Below, piece by piece: positions 1 to 8,687 of a DNA stretch of 51,013 nt. Source of the stretch: Flavobacterium sp. (GTDB lineage Bacteria > Bacteroidota > Bacteroidia > Flavobacteriales > Flavobacteriaceae); assembly GCF_027484945.1 (NCBI RefSeq), contig NZ_JAIXRZ010000033.1, positions 1-51,013 of the forward strand. Reading direction: 5' to 3'. Position 1 is the first letter of the stretch. Each line of letters opens with the position of its first letter. A program made the translations under genes and the position numbers. The notes under the pieces are model-generated. The model was not told where the DNA came from and ran no database searches. It worked only from the letters and a program-made list of their open reading frames with translations.

Positions 1-391
1 ACGTAAGTGCATACATTTCATCGTTTCGCTTCTCGTAAAAACTCTTCGAACTTCTCGGAATAAAATCACTTAAAAGTTCGTTGAAATTTGTATCGTGAAA
101 AATAGAATCGATTTGCTGGGCATTGTAGCCCGTTGCATATAACCCCCCTACAACCGCGCCCATGCTGGTTCCTCCGATATAATCAATTTTAACACCGGTC
201 TCTTCCAAAACACGTAATACACCTATGTGGGCAAACCCTTTGGCACCCCCGCCACTCAATACCAATCCGATTTTAGGTCGCTTAGGAGCCTCTTGTGCAA
301 ATAGCAAACCAGGCAAAAACCAAATGAATAAAGCCCATAAACTCCCCAATGGAATTCTAAAATAAACGCGGGATGTACCTACTACTTTCAA
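1..391 (-). CDS. Patatin-like phospholipase, N-terminal part (gene runs off the left edge)
   Basis: The reading frame is open from about 391 down to the window edge. It begins with a hydrophobic stretch ending in LLFAQ, a likely signal peptide. The oxyanion-hole motif SGGGAKG follows, then the nucleophile elbow GGTSMG, which fits the GxSxG serine lipase motif. These two motifs define the patatin family of lipid acyl hydrolases. The patatin catalytic Asp and any C-terminal barrel domain lie outside the window. The likely start is TTG at 391, since no ATG is available in frame; it lies 8 nt after the uvrC stop, so the two genes are probably cotranscribed. The signal peptide suggests a periplasmic or outer membrane-linked enzyme. 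The family is clear but the substrate is unknown. Confidence 0.85.
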   Translation of the reverse strand, partial: MKVVGTSRVYFRIPLGSLWALFIWFLPGLLFAQEAPKRPKIGLVLSGGGAKGFAHIGVLRVLEETGVKIDYIGGTSMGAVVGGLYATGYNAQQIDSIFHDTNFNELLSDFIPRSSKSFYEKRNDEMYALT

Positions 392-398
392 ATTGGAG

Positions 399-2201
399 TT
401 AGTTCTGATTTTCCTTGTAAAATTCGTAAATTTTTTTGGCTTTTGAAGGTCCTATCACGTTAGAAATTTCACTTTCGGAAGCAATTTTTAGTCTTTTAAC
501 ACTTTTAAAATACTTTAGTAACGCTTGCATTGTCTTTTCACCTATACCCGGAATGGTCTCCATACTTGATTGCAATGCCGATTTACTTCGTTTATCCCGA
601 TGGAAAGTAATCCCAAAACGGTGTGCTTCGTTGCGCAAATGCTGGATAACCTTTAAGGTTTCTGATTTTTTATCCAAATATAAAGGAATTGAATCACCTG
701 GATAAAACAACTCTTCCAAACGTTTAGCAATGCCGATAATAGCGATTTTACCCCGTAAGTTTAATTCCTCTAAACTTTTTAATGCCGCTGATAACTGCCC
801 TTTGCCTCCGTCAATGATAATTAATTGGGGTAAGGGTTGATGTTCGTCTAGCAACCTTTTGTAACGCCGGTAAACTACTTCTTCCATTGTTGCAAAATCA
901 TTTGGCCCTTCAACGGTTTTGACATTAAAATGGCGGTAATCTTTTTTGCTGGGCTTTCCGTCTTTAAATACTACACATGCCGAAACCGGATGGGTTCCTT
1001 GGATATTTGAATTGTCAAAACATTCGATATGTCGGGGCTCAACCGATAGGCGTAAATCTTTTTGCATTTGAGCCATAATTCGATTGGTATGCCGTTCTGG
1101 ATCGACAATCTGAATTTGTTTTAATTGTTCCAATCGTTGGTATTTTGCATTGCGTTGGGAGAGCTCTAAAATTTGCTTTTTATCGCCTAATTGTGGCACG
1201 GTGACCTTAATTTTATCCCCTAAATCCAACATAAACGGCACTACAATTTCTTTAGAAGTCAAATGAAAGCGTTCGCGCAATTCAATCACTGCAAGCAACA
1301 ATAATTCTTCATCGGACTCATCCAATTTCTTTTTCAGTTCTAAGGTATGTGAACGCACAATTGCACCATGAGCGATTTGTAAAAAATTGACAAAAGCCAT
1401 ACTTTCATCTGAAACAATGGAAAATACATCAATATTTGAAATCTTGGGATTTATTATCGTAGATCGCGCTTGATAGTTTTCTAAAGCCTCGATTTTTTCT
1501 TTCATTTTCTGGGCCTCTTCAAAATGCATCGCCGTGGCAAAATCGTGCATTTTCTTTTTGAAATCACGCAAACTGTCTTTGAAATTCCCTTTTAATATTT
1601 CACGGATAGCTGCAACTTGTTCCAAATAATGCTGTTCTGATTCCATTCCTTCACAGGGGCCTTTGCAATTGCCAATATGGTATTCTAAACACACCTTAAA
1701 TTTACCACTTTTGATATTGGCAGGTTTTAAATCTAATGAACAGGTGCGTAACGGATATAACTCTTTAATCATTTCCAAAATAGCCTGAACCACTTTAAAA
1801 TTGGTATAAGGCCCATAGTAATCTGAGCCGTCTTTGATCATTTTTCGCGTCGGAAACACGCGCGGAAAAGGTTCGCGTTTAATACAAATCCATGGATAAC
1901 TCTTGTCGTCTTTCAATAATACATTATACCGTGGTTGTAATTTTTTAATTAAATTATTTTCCAGCAATAACGCATCGGCCTCTGTGGCTACTACAATATG
2001 TCTTATTTCATGGATTTTTCGAACCAATAAATTGGTTTTCGCATTATCATGCACTTTGTTAAAATAGGAGGCTACCCTTTTTTTTAGATTCTTTGCTTTT
2101 CCCACATACAAAATTTTCCCTTCGCTATCAAAATATTGATATACCCCAGGATTGTCGGGTAACGTTTGAATTTGCAACTCTAATGCAGTGGGCACAGCCA
2201 T
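399..2201 (-). CDS. uvrC: UvrABC system protein C (excision nuclease subunit)
   Basis: UvrC makes the dual incision in nucleotide excision repair together with UvrB. The GIY-YIG nuclease domain is at the N-terminus (PGVYQYF, then [13 protein letters not shown] at about residues 18-43). A UVR helix for UvrB contact follows at about 205-240, then the RNase H-like nuclease half ([32 protein letters not shown]) and a C-terminal helix-hairpin-helix ([16 protein letters not shown]). The length of about 600 residues is normal. The frame is open to 2246, but ATG at 2201 ([10 protein letters not shown]) is preferred because a TAttTTTG promoter box sits at 2216-2223, inside the extra upstream codons. 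The patatin gene follows after 8 nt. Confidence 0.97.
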   Translation of the reverse strand: MAVPTALELQIQTLPDNPGVYQYFDSEGKILYVGKAKNLKKRVASYFNKVHDNAKTNLLVRKIHEIRHIVVATEADALLLENNLIKKLQPRYNVLLKDDKSYPWICIKREPFPRVFPTRKMIKDGSDYYGPYTNFKVVQAILEMIKELYPLRTCSLDLKPANIKSGKFKVCLEYHIGNCKGPCEGMESEQHYLEQVAAIREILKGNFKDSLRDFKKKMHDFATAMHFEEAQKMKEKIEALENYQARSTIINPKISNIDVFSIVSDESMAFVNFLQIAHGAIVRSHTLELKKKLDESDEELLLLAVIELRERFHLTSKEIVVPFMLDLGDKIKVTVPQLGDKKQILELSQRNAKYQRLEQLKQIQIVDPERHTNRIMAQMQKDLRLSVEPRHIECFDNSNIQGTHPVSACVVFKDGKPSKKDYRHFNVKTVEGPNDFATMEEVVYRRYKRLLDEHQPLPQLIIIDGGKGQLSAALKSLEELNLRGKIAIIGIAKRLEELFYPGDSIPLYLDKKSETLKVIQHLRNEAHRFGITFHRDKRSKSALQSSMETIPGIGEKTMQALLKYFKSVKRLKIASESEISNVIGPSKAKKIYEFYKENQN

Positions 2202-2215
2202 CGAAATCTTTTTTA

Positions 2216-2223
2216 CAAAAATA
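2216..2223 (-). promoter_or_regulatory. Putative flavobacterial -7 box for uvrC
   Basis: On the minus strand this reads TAttTTTG, the flavobacterial -7 consensus TAnnTTTG, 15 nt before the ATG at 2201. Possible TTG elements lie 15 or 25 nt upstream, neither at the usual 17-23 nt spacing. The box supports the shorter uvrC start. Confidence 0.4.
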
Positions 2224-2469
2224 CACAGAAGAAACCCGCAATACACTCCAAAGAATGATTTTTAACCTCCTGTTGTTAAAATTCAAAAGTAAAAAACCCC
2301 ATACGTTAATTTTCGCCGGTAAAACTCATAAAGGATTGAGTTCCATTTTTAGTTGAATTTTTTTAATTATTGGCTTTAATTTCAGCAGTATTGAATAAAC
2401 GCTACTACTTACGCGATAAAAATTAGCATTACATTAATTACCTTTACACATGAATTGAAGTGATAATTG

Positions 2470-3036
2470 ATGTTAAAAAAGGAATTGCGAAAAGCGTATA
2501 AAATAAAACGCCAAGAGCTTAATGATGAAGAACTAGCGTTTAAAAGCTTACAAATTGCAAATCAATTGGTAAATATGCCCATTTGGGAGCACGTATATTA
2601 CCATTTGTTTTTAACGATTACCGAACAAAAAGAAGTTCAGACCGAGTTTATTTTACCTATTCTTTTAGGGAAAGACAAAGAGGTCGTCATTTCAAAAAGC
2701 AATTTTGAGTTGGGCACTCTTACCCATTATTTACTTACAGAAAACACCCAATTACGTAAAAACAGTTATGGTATTCCCGAGCCCGTTGAGGGTTTGCTAG
2801 TGCCCGAAAACAAATTGGATGTTGTTTTTATACCATTATTAGCGTTTGACAAAAAAGGATGTCGTGTAGGTTATGGGAAAGGGTTCTACGATCGCTTTTT
2901 AATGAAGTGTCGTCCTGACACCATTAAAATTGGCTTATCCATATTTGATGCCGTTTCCGAAATTTCAGATGCAACTCAAGCAGACGTTCGATTGGATTAT
3001 TGTGTAACGCCGGAAGAAATTTATTCGTTTTCTTGA
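2470..3036 (+). CDS. 5-formyltetrahydrofolate cyclo-ligase
   Basis: This enzyme converts 5-formyl-THF to 5,10-methenyl-THF using ATP, returning stored folate to one-carbon metabolism. The N-terminus is basic (LKKELRKAYKIKRQEL), as usual in the family. The hallmark C-terminal segment PLLAFDKKGCRVGYGKGFYDRFL is present, containing the nucleotide and substrate loop GYGKGFYDR. The length of 188 residues is typical. A TTG codon directly precedes the chosen ATG at 2470, and ATG is the more likely start. The gene converges with lspA and their 3' ends overlap by 16 bp. Confidence 0.93.
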   Translation: MLKKELRKAYKIKRQELNDEELAFKSLQIANQLVNMPIWEHVYYHLFLTITEQKEVQTEFILPILLGKDKEVVISKSNFELGTLTHYLLTENTQLRKNSYGIPEPVEGLLVPENKLDVVFIPLLAFDKKGCRVGYGKGFYDRFLMKCRPDTIKIGLSIFDAVSEISDATQADVRLDYCVTPEEIYSFS

Positions 3037-3692
3037 GAAGGTGCATCGTGATGATCGTCATCCCAAGATTTGATAGACACATTGGCAGGTTCCGGTGTAT
3101 GAGCAAAAGCGCGTTTGTTAAACACAATTAATATCCCTACACCTGTTGAAATAGCCATATCGGCTATATTAAAAACTGCATTAAAAAAGGTAAATTCTTT
3201 GCCACCGATTAACGGAATCCATGAGGGTAAACTATAGTTTTCAATAATCGGAAAATAAAACATATCCACAACTTTACCGTGAAATAATGTTCCGTAGGGT
3301 TGATCGGAAAAGAAAGTAGCCAAATGGTTTATACTGTCGTCAAAAACGACTCCATAAAAAACAGAATCTACAATGTTACCAAGTGCACCAGCAAAAATTA
3401 AACTGATGGCAGTAATTAATAAATTGTTTTTATTTTTTTTGATCGCATCCCACAACCAGTAAGCGATAACTCCTACAGCTACTATTCGAAATACCGTCAA
3501 GATTAACTTTCCATAGGCCCCTGGAATTACAGTGCCCCATGCCATTCCTTCATTCTCGATAAAATAAATTTTAAACCAACTGAATACATCATATTTTTCT
3601 TGAAGCATAAAATTGGTTTTGATGTATAGCTTAGAAAATTGGTCAATGGCCAATAAAAGGAAAATGATTAGCGCTGCATTTCTTAATTTCAT
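3021..3692 (-). CDS. lspA: Lipoprotein signal peptidase (signal peptidase II)
   Basis: LspA is an inner membrane aspartyl protease that cleaves signal peptides of lipid-modified prolipoproteins. There are about four membrane segments, and the catalytic aspartates are D143 (VVDMFYFP) and D178 (FNIADMAIS). The family motif ENEGMAWG is at 46-53 and GNIVDS at about 105-110. At 223 residues it is longer than the roughly 165-residue proteobacterial enzymes. The extra length is a periplasmic loop between the catalytic residues and an acidic, His-containing C-terminal tail (DDDHHD). It lies downstream of ileS and the DksA-like gene but has its own TAttTTTG box. The many lipoproteins in this window are its expected substrates. 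Confidence 0.95.
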   Translation of the reverse strand: MKLRNAALIIFLLLAIDQFSKLYIKTNFMLQEKYDVFSWFKIYFIENEGMAWGTVIPGAYGKLILTVFRIVAVGVIAYWLWDAIKKNKNNLLITAISLIFAGALGNIVDSVFYGVVFDDSINHLATFFSDQPYGTLFHGKVVDMFYFPIIENYSLPSWIPLIGGKEFTFFNAVFNIADMAISTGVGILIVFNKRAFAHTPEPANVSIKSWDDDHHDAPSQENE

Positions 3693-3735
3693 ACGGCTGT
3701 GCTATTGATGGAGGTTTGAATTATTTTTATGTGGG

Positions 3736-3743
3736 CAAAAATA
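3736..3743 (-). promoter_or_regulatory. Putative -7 box for lspA
   Basis: The minus strand reads TAttTTTG 44 nt before the lspA ATG, in the 105-bp gap after the DksA-like gene. It suggests lspA can be transcribed separately from ileS. A small imperfect hairpin (3758-3780, AAACGC pairing with GCGTTT) precedes it and may weakly terminate the upstream transcript. Confidence 0.4.
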
Positions 3744-3797
3744 GGTTTTTTTAAGTAAAACGCCCCTTAAAGGAGCGTTTACTAATCGATAAACAAC

Positions 3798-4178
3798 TTA
3801 GCGTTGCATGTTTTTTGCTTCGATACTCATGGTAGCGTGGGGTACGATTTTCAAGCGTTCTTTGGAAATCAATTTCCCCGTCACTTTACAGATACCATAG
3901 GTTTTGTTTTCAACACGAAACAAGGCGTTTTTCAAATCGCGAATGAATTTCTCTTGACGAATTGCCAATTGTGAGTTGGCTTCCTTACTCATGGTTTCAC
4001 TTCCTTCTTCAAATGCTTTAAATGTAGGCGAAGTGTCGTCTGTTCCGTTGTTTAAATCATTCATATACGCACTTTTGATCAATTCAAGATCAGTCTGTGC
4101 TTTTTCAATTTTCTTTAAGATAATCTCTTTGAATTCCGCTAAATCAGCGTCTGAATATCTCAATTTTTCTTCAACCAT
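3798..4178 (-). CDS. TraR/DksA family protein lacking the four-cysteine zinc finger
   Basis: The protein has 126 residues with a long charged N-terminal coiled coil followed by the DksA-type C-terminal segment YGICKVTGKLISKERL. In classical DksA this segment is a Cys4 zinc finger; here only one cysteine (GIC) remains, and the CxxC pairs are replaced by CKVTG and polar residues. Family members with this pattern are common in Bacteroidota, so I read it as an intact variant and not as a broken gene. DksA-like proteins bind the RNA polymerase secondary channel and tune stable RNA and amino acid promoters. The start lies 8 nt downstream of the ileS stop, which implies co-expression. Confidence 0.88.
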   Translation of the reverse strand: MVEEKLRYSDADLAEFKEIILKKIEKAQTDLELIKSAYMNDLNNGTDDTSPTFKAFEEGSETMSKEANSQLAIRQEKFIRDLKNALFRVENKTYGICKVTGKLISKERLKIVPHATMSIEAKNMQR

Positions 4179-4186
4179 AATTATTC

Positions 4187-7100
4187 CTATTTTGAGATTA
4201 ATATTCTAGTTTTTATATCATCGAACTCAATTTCTGAACCGTTTGCCAATACGTCCATAAAAATTAATTCTTCGGTTAAGGTTTCCGAACATACATATTT
4301 TTCATTATTTCGAATAGCCTTTTCCAAAGCTCCGTTGCGCTGTAACGCTACTTTAATTTTGTCGGTTACTTCAAACCCGGAGTCTTTACGGATATTTTGG
4401 ATACGGTTTACCAATTCGCGTGCAATTCCCTCTTCTACTAATGCGTCCGTTAAGGTGATGTCTAATGCAACAGTAATGCCGTTTGCATTAGCTACCAACC
4501 AACCCGGGATATCTTGAGAGGAAATCTCTACGTCTTGGGATGTTAAAGTTATACTTTTTCCGGATATTTCAATATCTAATTCTCCCTTACTTTCAATCGA
4601 ATTGATTTGCTCGGGAGTGAAATTTTGTATTGCTTTGGAAATCAGACCCATGTCTTTTCCAAATCGAGGGCCAAGTGCCTTAAAATTCGGTTTAATTTGT
4701 TTTACTAGCACTCCTGCAACATCATCTAGTAACTCTACTTCTTTGACATTAACTTCCGACTTAATTAAGTCGGAAACCGCTTCAATTTCGGCTTTAAATG
4801 TCGGATCAAGTACTGGAATCATTACTCTTTGTAAAGGTTGACGCACTTTAATCATCTCTTTTTTGCGTAAGGACAATACCAGAGATGAAATAGTCTGTGC
4901 TTTTAACATTTTACGTTCCAGTGATTTATCAACAAATTTTTCAACAAATTCCGGAAAATTTGCCAAGTGAACGCTAGTAAATTCAGGGGTTCCCGTTGCA
5001 TTGACCAAGTCGCGGTACAACTGATCCATAAAGAAAGGTGCTACAGGAGCCGATAATTTAGCAACGGTTAACAGACACGTATACAGGGTCTGATAGGCGG
5101 CAATTTTGTCGGTTCCATATTCCCCCTTCCAAAAACGACGACGACACAAACGGACATACCAATTACTTAGATTTTCTTGGACAAAATCTGCAATAGCACG
5201 TGTTGCTTTAGTCGGTTCATAATCGGCATAGGCCTCGTCTACGGTTTGAATTAAGGTATGCAGCTCTGATAGTATCCAACGGTCAATTTCAGGTCGTTCG
5301 TTTAATGGAACTTCAACTTCTTGATTGGTAAACCCATCAATATTCGCATATAAAGCAAAGAATGAATAGGTATTGTATAGCGTCCCGAAAAACTTACGGC
5401 GAACTTCAGCTACTCCTTCAATGTCAAATTTTAAATTATCCCATGGATTTGCATTGGAAATCATGTACCAACGGGTTGCATCAGGACCATATTCGCTTAA
5501 GGTTTCAAAAGGATCAACAGCATTGCCCAAGCGTTTAGACATTTTCTGTCCATTTTTATCCAGTACCAAACCGTTGGAAACTACATTTTTGTATGCGATT
5601 TTGTCAAAAACCAAGGTTCCAATAGCGTGTAATGTATAAAACCATCCGCGCGTTTGATCAACGCCTTCAGCGATAAAATCGGCAGGAAAAGCCTCATTAT
5701 TGTCAATCATCGCTTTATTTTCAAACGGATAATGCCATTGTGCATACGGCATCGCACCGGAATCAAACCAAACGTCAATCAAGTCGGATTCGCGTTTCAT
5801 GGCTTTACCAGATGGAGCAACCAACACGATATTATCTACGATGTTTTTATGTAAGTCCACCAAATCATAGTTGGCTTCGTCCATGTTCCCAATTTCAAAG
5901 CCACGGTAGGGATTCTCGGTCATTAGACCCGCAGCCACCGCTTTTTCAATCGCATTGTACAATTGTTCAATCGAACCAATACAAATTTCTTCCGTTTTAT
6001 CTTCTGTTCGCCAAATCGGCAATGGAATACCCCAATAACGAGACCGCGATAAGTTCCAGTCGTTGGCATTTTTTAACCAATTTCCAAAACGTCCGTCTCC
6101 AGTAGCTTTGGGTTTCCAATTGATAGTATCGTTTAGATCAAACATTCGGTCTTTTACTTCCGTAATTTTGATAAACCAGGAATCTAATGGATAGTAGAGA
6201 ATCGGTTTGTCTGTGCGCCAACAGTGTGGATAACTGTGTACGTATTTCTCGACCTTAAAGGCTTTGTTTTCTTCTTTTAAACGAATAGCGATTTCAACAT
6301 CTACCGATTTCTCGGGCGCTTCTCCTTCATTATAGTATTCATTCTTAACATATTTGCCTGATAAATCTCCCAAACCTTGAATGAAACGCCCTTGTAAATC
6401 CACGAGTGGAACAGGATTACCTGCTTCGTCCAAAACCAACATTGGTGGAACTTCGGGTGTGGCTTCTTTGGCAACTTTAGCATCATCTGCTCCAAAAGTT
6501 GGTGCAGTATGCACGATACCGGTACCATCTTCGGTAGTCACGAAATCACCCGCAATCACTCGGAATGCATTTTCCGGCGATTGATACGGCAACACATACG
6601 GTAATAACTGTTCGTAGCGAATCCCTACCAAATCGGCTCCTTTTGCTTCAGCGATTACTGCATAAGGAATCTTTTTATCATCCGATTTATAGTTGAAAAA
6701 ATCAGCGTCACTTTCAGCAACTGTATATTTTCCACCAAACACTTTACCCAATAAAGGTTTCGCTAAAATTACTTGGATGGGTTCGAACGTATATTGGTTA
6801 AATGACTTTACTAAAACATAGTCAATTTTAGGTCCGACCGTCAAAGCCGTATTCGATGGTAATGTCCAAGGTGTAGTGGTCCATGCCAAAAAGTGAATAT
6901 CGCCAAATTCTTGTAAAAAGGCAGGCAAACTTTCGGCTACCGCTTTGAATTGTGCGACAATTGTAGTATCGGTTACATCGCGATAAGTTCCAGGCTGGTT
7001 CACTTCGTGCGAAGACAAACCCGTTCCTGCTTTGGGTGAATAGGGTTGAATAGTGTATCCTTTATACAATAAATTCTTAGTGTAGATTTGATGCAACAGC

Positions 7101-7588
7101 CACCAAACCGACTCCATATATTTGGACTTATACGTTACATAGGGATCGTTCATATCGACCCAGTAGCCCATTTTTTCGGTTAAATCGTTCCAAACGTCTG
7201 TATAGCGCATCACGGTGCGTTTACACGCTTCGTTATATGCTGTTACCGAAATCGTTTTTCCGATAGCTTCTTTGGTAATACCTAATTCCTTTTCAGTACC
7301 TAATTCTACGGGTAAACCATGCGTATCCCAACCTGCTTTTCGTTTTACTTGATAGCCTTTTTGGGTTTTATAACGACAAAAAATATCTTTAATCGCACGT
7401 GCCATTACGTGATGAATTCCAGGCAAACCGTTTGCAGAAGGTGGCCCTTCAAAAAACACATAGGGTGGAGCTCCTTCTCGTGAAGTGACACTTTGTTCAA
7501 AGACGTTCTTTTCTTTCCAAAACTTAAGTACCTCAGCTGCCACAACAGGCAGGTCAAGTCCTTTGTATTCAGTAAATTTTGTACTCAT
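4187..7588 (-). CDS. ileS: Isoleucyl-tRNA synthetase, IleRS2-like with altered HIGH motif
   Basis: IleS is a class I synthetase charging tRNA-Ile. The order is Rossmann fold part 1, the CP1 editing domain (including GWDTHGLPVE and TTPWTLPSNTA), the KMSKS loop (QKMSKRLGN) and the anticodon-binding helical domain, with a C-terminal extension ending in ILISK. At 1133 residues it is long, and no C-terminal zinc-finger cysteine cluster was noticed, as in the eukaryote-like IleRS2 group. The signature motif is unusual: PSANGLPGIHH at about residues 50-60 has G-I-H-H where H-x-G-H is expected. It is the first gene of an ileS / DksA-like / lspA cluster. The altered motif is discussed in the findings. 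Confidence 0.97.
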   Translation of the reverse strand: MSTKFTEYKGLDLPVVAAEVLKFWKEKNVFEQSVTSREGAPPYVFFEGPPSANGLPGIHHVMARAIKDIFCRYKTQKGYQVKRKAGWDTHGLPVELGTEKELGITKEAIGKTISVTAYNEACKRTVMRYTDVWNDLTEKMGYWVDMNDPYVTYKSKYMESVWWLLHQIYTKNLLYKGYTIQPYSPKAGTGLSSHEVNQPGTYRDVTDTTIVAQFKAVAESLPAFLQEFGDIHFLAWTTTPWTLPSNTALTVGPKIDYVLVKSFNQYTFEPIQVILAKPLLGKVFGGKYTVAESDADFFNYKSDDKKIPYAVIAEAKGADLVGIRYEQLLPYVLPYQSPENAFRVIAGDFVTTEDGTGIVHTAPTFGADDAKVAKEATPEVPPMLVLDEAGNPVPLVDLQGRFIQGLGDLSGKYVKNEYYNEGEAPEKSVDVEIAIRLKEENKAFKVEKYVHSYPHCWRTDKPILYYPLDSWFIKITEVKDRMFDLNDTINWKPKATGDGRFGNWLKNANDWNLSRSRYWGIPLPIWRTEDKTEEICIGSIEQLYNAIEKAVAAGLMTENPYRGFEIGNMDEANYDLVDLHKNIVDNIVLVAPSGKAMKRESDLIDVWFDSGAMPYAQWHYPFENKAMIDNNEAFPADFIAEGVDQTRGWFYTLHAIGTLVFDKIAYKNVVSNGLVLDKNGQKMSKRLGNAVDPFETLSEYGPDATRWYMISNANPWDNLKFDIEGVAEVRRKFFGTLYNTYSFFALYANIDGFTNQEVEVPLNERPEIDRWILSELHTLIQTVDEAYADYEPTKATRAIADFVQENLSNWYVRLCRRRFWKGEYGTDKIAAYQTLYTCLLTVAKLSAPVAPFFMDQLYRDLVNATGTPEFTSVHLANFPEFVEKFVDKSLERKMLKAQTISSLVLSLRKKEMIKVRQPLQRVMIPVLDPTFKAEIEAVSDLIKSEVNVKEVELLDDVAGVLVKQIKPNFKALGPRFGKDMGLISKAIQNFTPEQINSIESKGELDIEISGKSITLTSQDVEISSQDIPGWLVANANGITVALDITLTDALVEEGIARELVNRIQNIRKDSGFEVTDKIKVALQRNGALEKAIRNNEKYVCSETLTEELIFMDVLANGSEIEFDDIKTRILISK

Positions 7589-7613
7589 TTTGTCGTTTTC
7601 TTGAATCCGATTG

Positions 7614-7647
7614 CGAAAGTAATGAAAATTGCTTTACGAGGGCACAA
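7614..7647 (-). promoter_or_regulatory. Putative ileS promoter
   Basis: On the minus strand a TTG (7645-7647) is followed after 23 nt by TActTTCG (7614-7621), one base off the TAnnTTTG consensus. It lies 25 nt before the ileS ATG. Confidence 0.35.
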
Positions 7648-7715
7648 ATTAGGCGAAACTGCGCTTACTTTTAGGAATTATTTAAGTTGCGATTGTAGAA
7701 AATACGAAAAATAAG

Positions 7716-7967
7716 AGTGACTAGTGATTGGTGATTAGTAACTAGTGATTAGTGATTAGTGAATGGCGACTAGTGACTGAATACTGTTGACTGATTACTG
7801 TTGACTGATTACTGAATGCTGAATACTGAAAGCGGAATACTGATTACTGAATACTGTTGACTAGTGATTGGTAACTAGTGACTAGTGATTAGTAACTTGT
7901 GACTGAATGCTGAATACTGTTTACTGATTACTGAATGCTGATTACTGAATACTGAATACTGTTGACT
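7716..7967. repeat. Heptad array 1: 36 degenerate 7-bp units
   Basis: Reading the plus strand from 7716, the sequence divides exactly into 36 consecutive 7-base units with no insertion or deletion across 252 bp. The units fall into two related sets: AGTGACT/AGTGATT/AGTAACT types at 7716-7778 and again at 7863-7904, and GAATACT/GATTACT/GTTGACT/GAATGCT types elsewhere. Most end in ACT or ATT. The array fills most of the 382-bp gap between ileS and recO and stops 3 bp from the recO stop codon. The rest of the gap (7589-7715) holds the ileS promoter region and no other feature I can name. Confidence 0.9.
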
Positions 7968-7970
7968 ACC

Positions 7971-8684
7971 CTAAGCAAATACTTCCCGAAGAACTTCGAG
8001 TGATTTTGGTTTTTTAAACCCCTCCAAATGAATGGTGTAGAAATCCATTAAAATTTTAAGTAAAATAGCGCGCTCCGGAGAGGTGAATACTTTGCCTGGA
8101 TTTTCGATTTTTTGTTCCATAAGTTTTCGCCAAAGCATTGTTTCATATTCATTTAGGCAGGTTACTCCTTGAATTGGCACAAAAATACCTTCTGTAAGTT
8201 CAAAAAAAGGATCTGTGGACAGACTGCTTTCGGGATAAAATCCGAGGTATTTAGTCACTTCTAGCAAAAGTATTAAATGAAAATTAGCAATTTCATCATG
8301 GGCATCGAGCCAAAGTAATGCCGACTCGATTAAATCAAAAAGGGATGTGTTTTTCGCTTCTTCGCGGATACTATGATGGAGTATTTCGGAGAGAAAAATA
8401 ACAATCGTGCTCTTGACTATATCCATCGGAATAGTCTGATAGGCCGCTGCTAATTTAATTTCCCGAAAATGCTCAAGTGTTCCTTTGTTTTTATGAACGG
8501 CTTCGATTTCAAGCAATGTTAAAGGCTGAAAATAGGCAATCTTTTGATTGGATTTTTTACCCGAATACGCATTCGGAACAAAATAGGATTTGAGTCCGTC
8601 ACTGTATGTAAAACATTTCACAATCAGACTCTTTTCCTGATACTTTAAAGCGGATAAAACAAATGCTTTGGTTTTGACAAGCAT
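7971..8684 (-). CDS. recO: DNA repair protein RecO
   Basis: RecO loads RecA on SSB-coated DNA in the RecFOR pathway and anneals complementary strands. The N-terminal OB-fold begins VKTKAFVLSALKYQEKSLIV and continues through the family feature YFQPLTLLEIE. The helical C-terminal part includes LLLEVTKYLGFYPE. The length of 237 residues is typical, and no cysteine-rich zinc motif is seen. The ATG lies 3 nt after the stop of the PorZ-like gene, so the two are almost certainly cotranscribed. The heptad array begins just after its stop codon. Confidence 0.92.
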   Translation of the reverse strand: MLVKTKAFVLSALKYQEKSLIVKCFTYSDGLKSYFVPNAYSGKKSNQKIAYFQPLTLLEIEAVHKNKGTLEHFREIKLAAAYQTIPMDIVKSTIVIFLSEILHHSIREEAKNTSLFDLIESALLWLDAHDEIANFHLILLLEVTKYLGFYPESSLSTDPFFELTEGIFVPIQGVTCLNEYETMLWRKLMEQKIENPGKVFTSPERAILLKILMDFYTIHLEGFKKPKSLEVLREVFA

Positions 8685-8687
8685 AGT

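Noticed and set aside
2431..2446. Promoter box for the 5-formyl-THF cyclo-ligase gene
   Set aside because: The best candidate, TAccTTTA at 2439-2446, misses the final G and has no TTG partner, so it was not listed.
3798..4178. DksA-like gene as a pseudogene because of missing zinc cysteines
   Set aside because: The frame is intact and the single-cysteine form is a known pattern in Bacteroidota, so I treat it as functional.
7716..7967. CRISPR-like tandem repeats
   Set aside because: Units are 7 bp, adjoin without spacers and lack any cas gene nearby, so this is not a CRISPR array.
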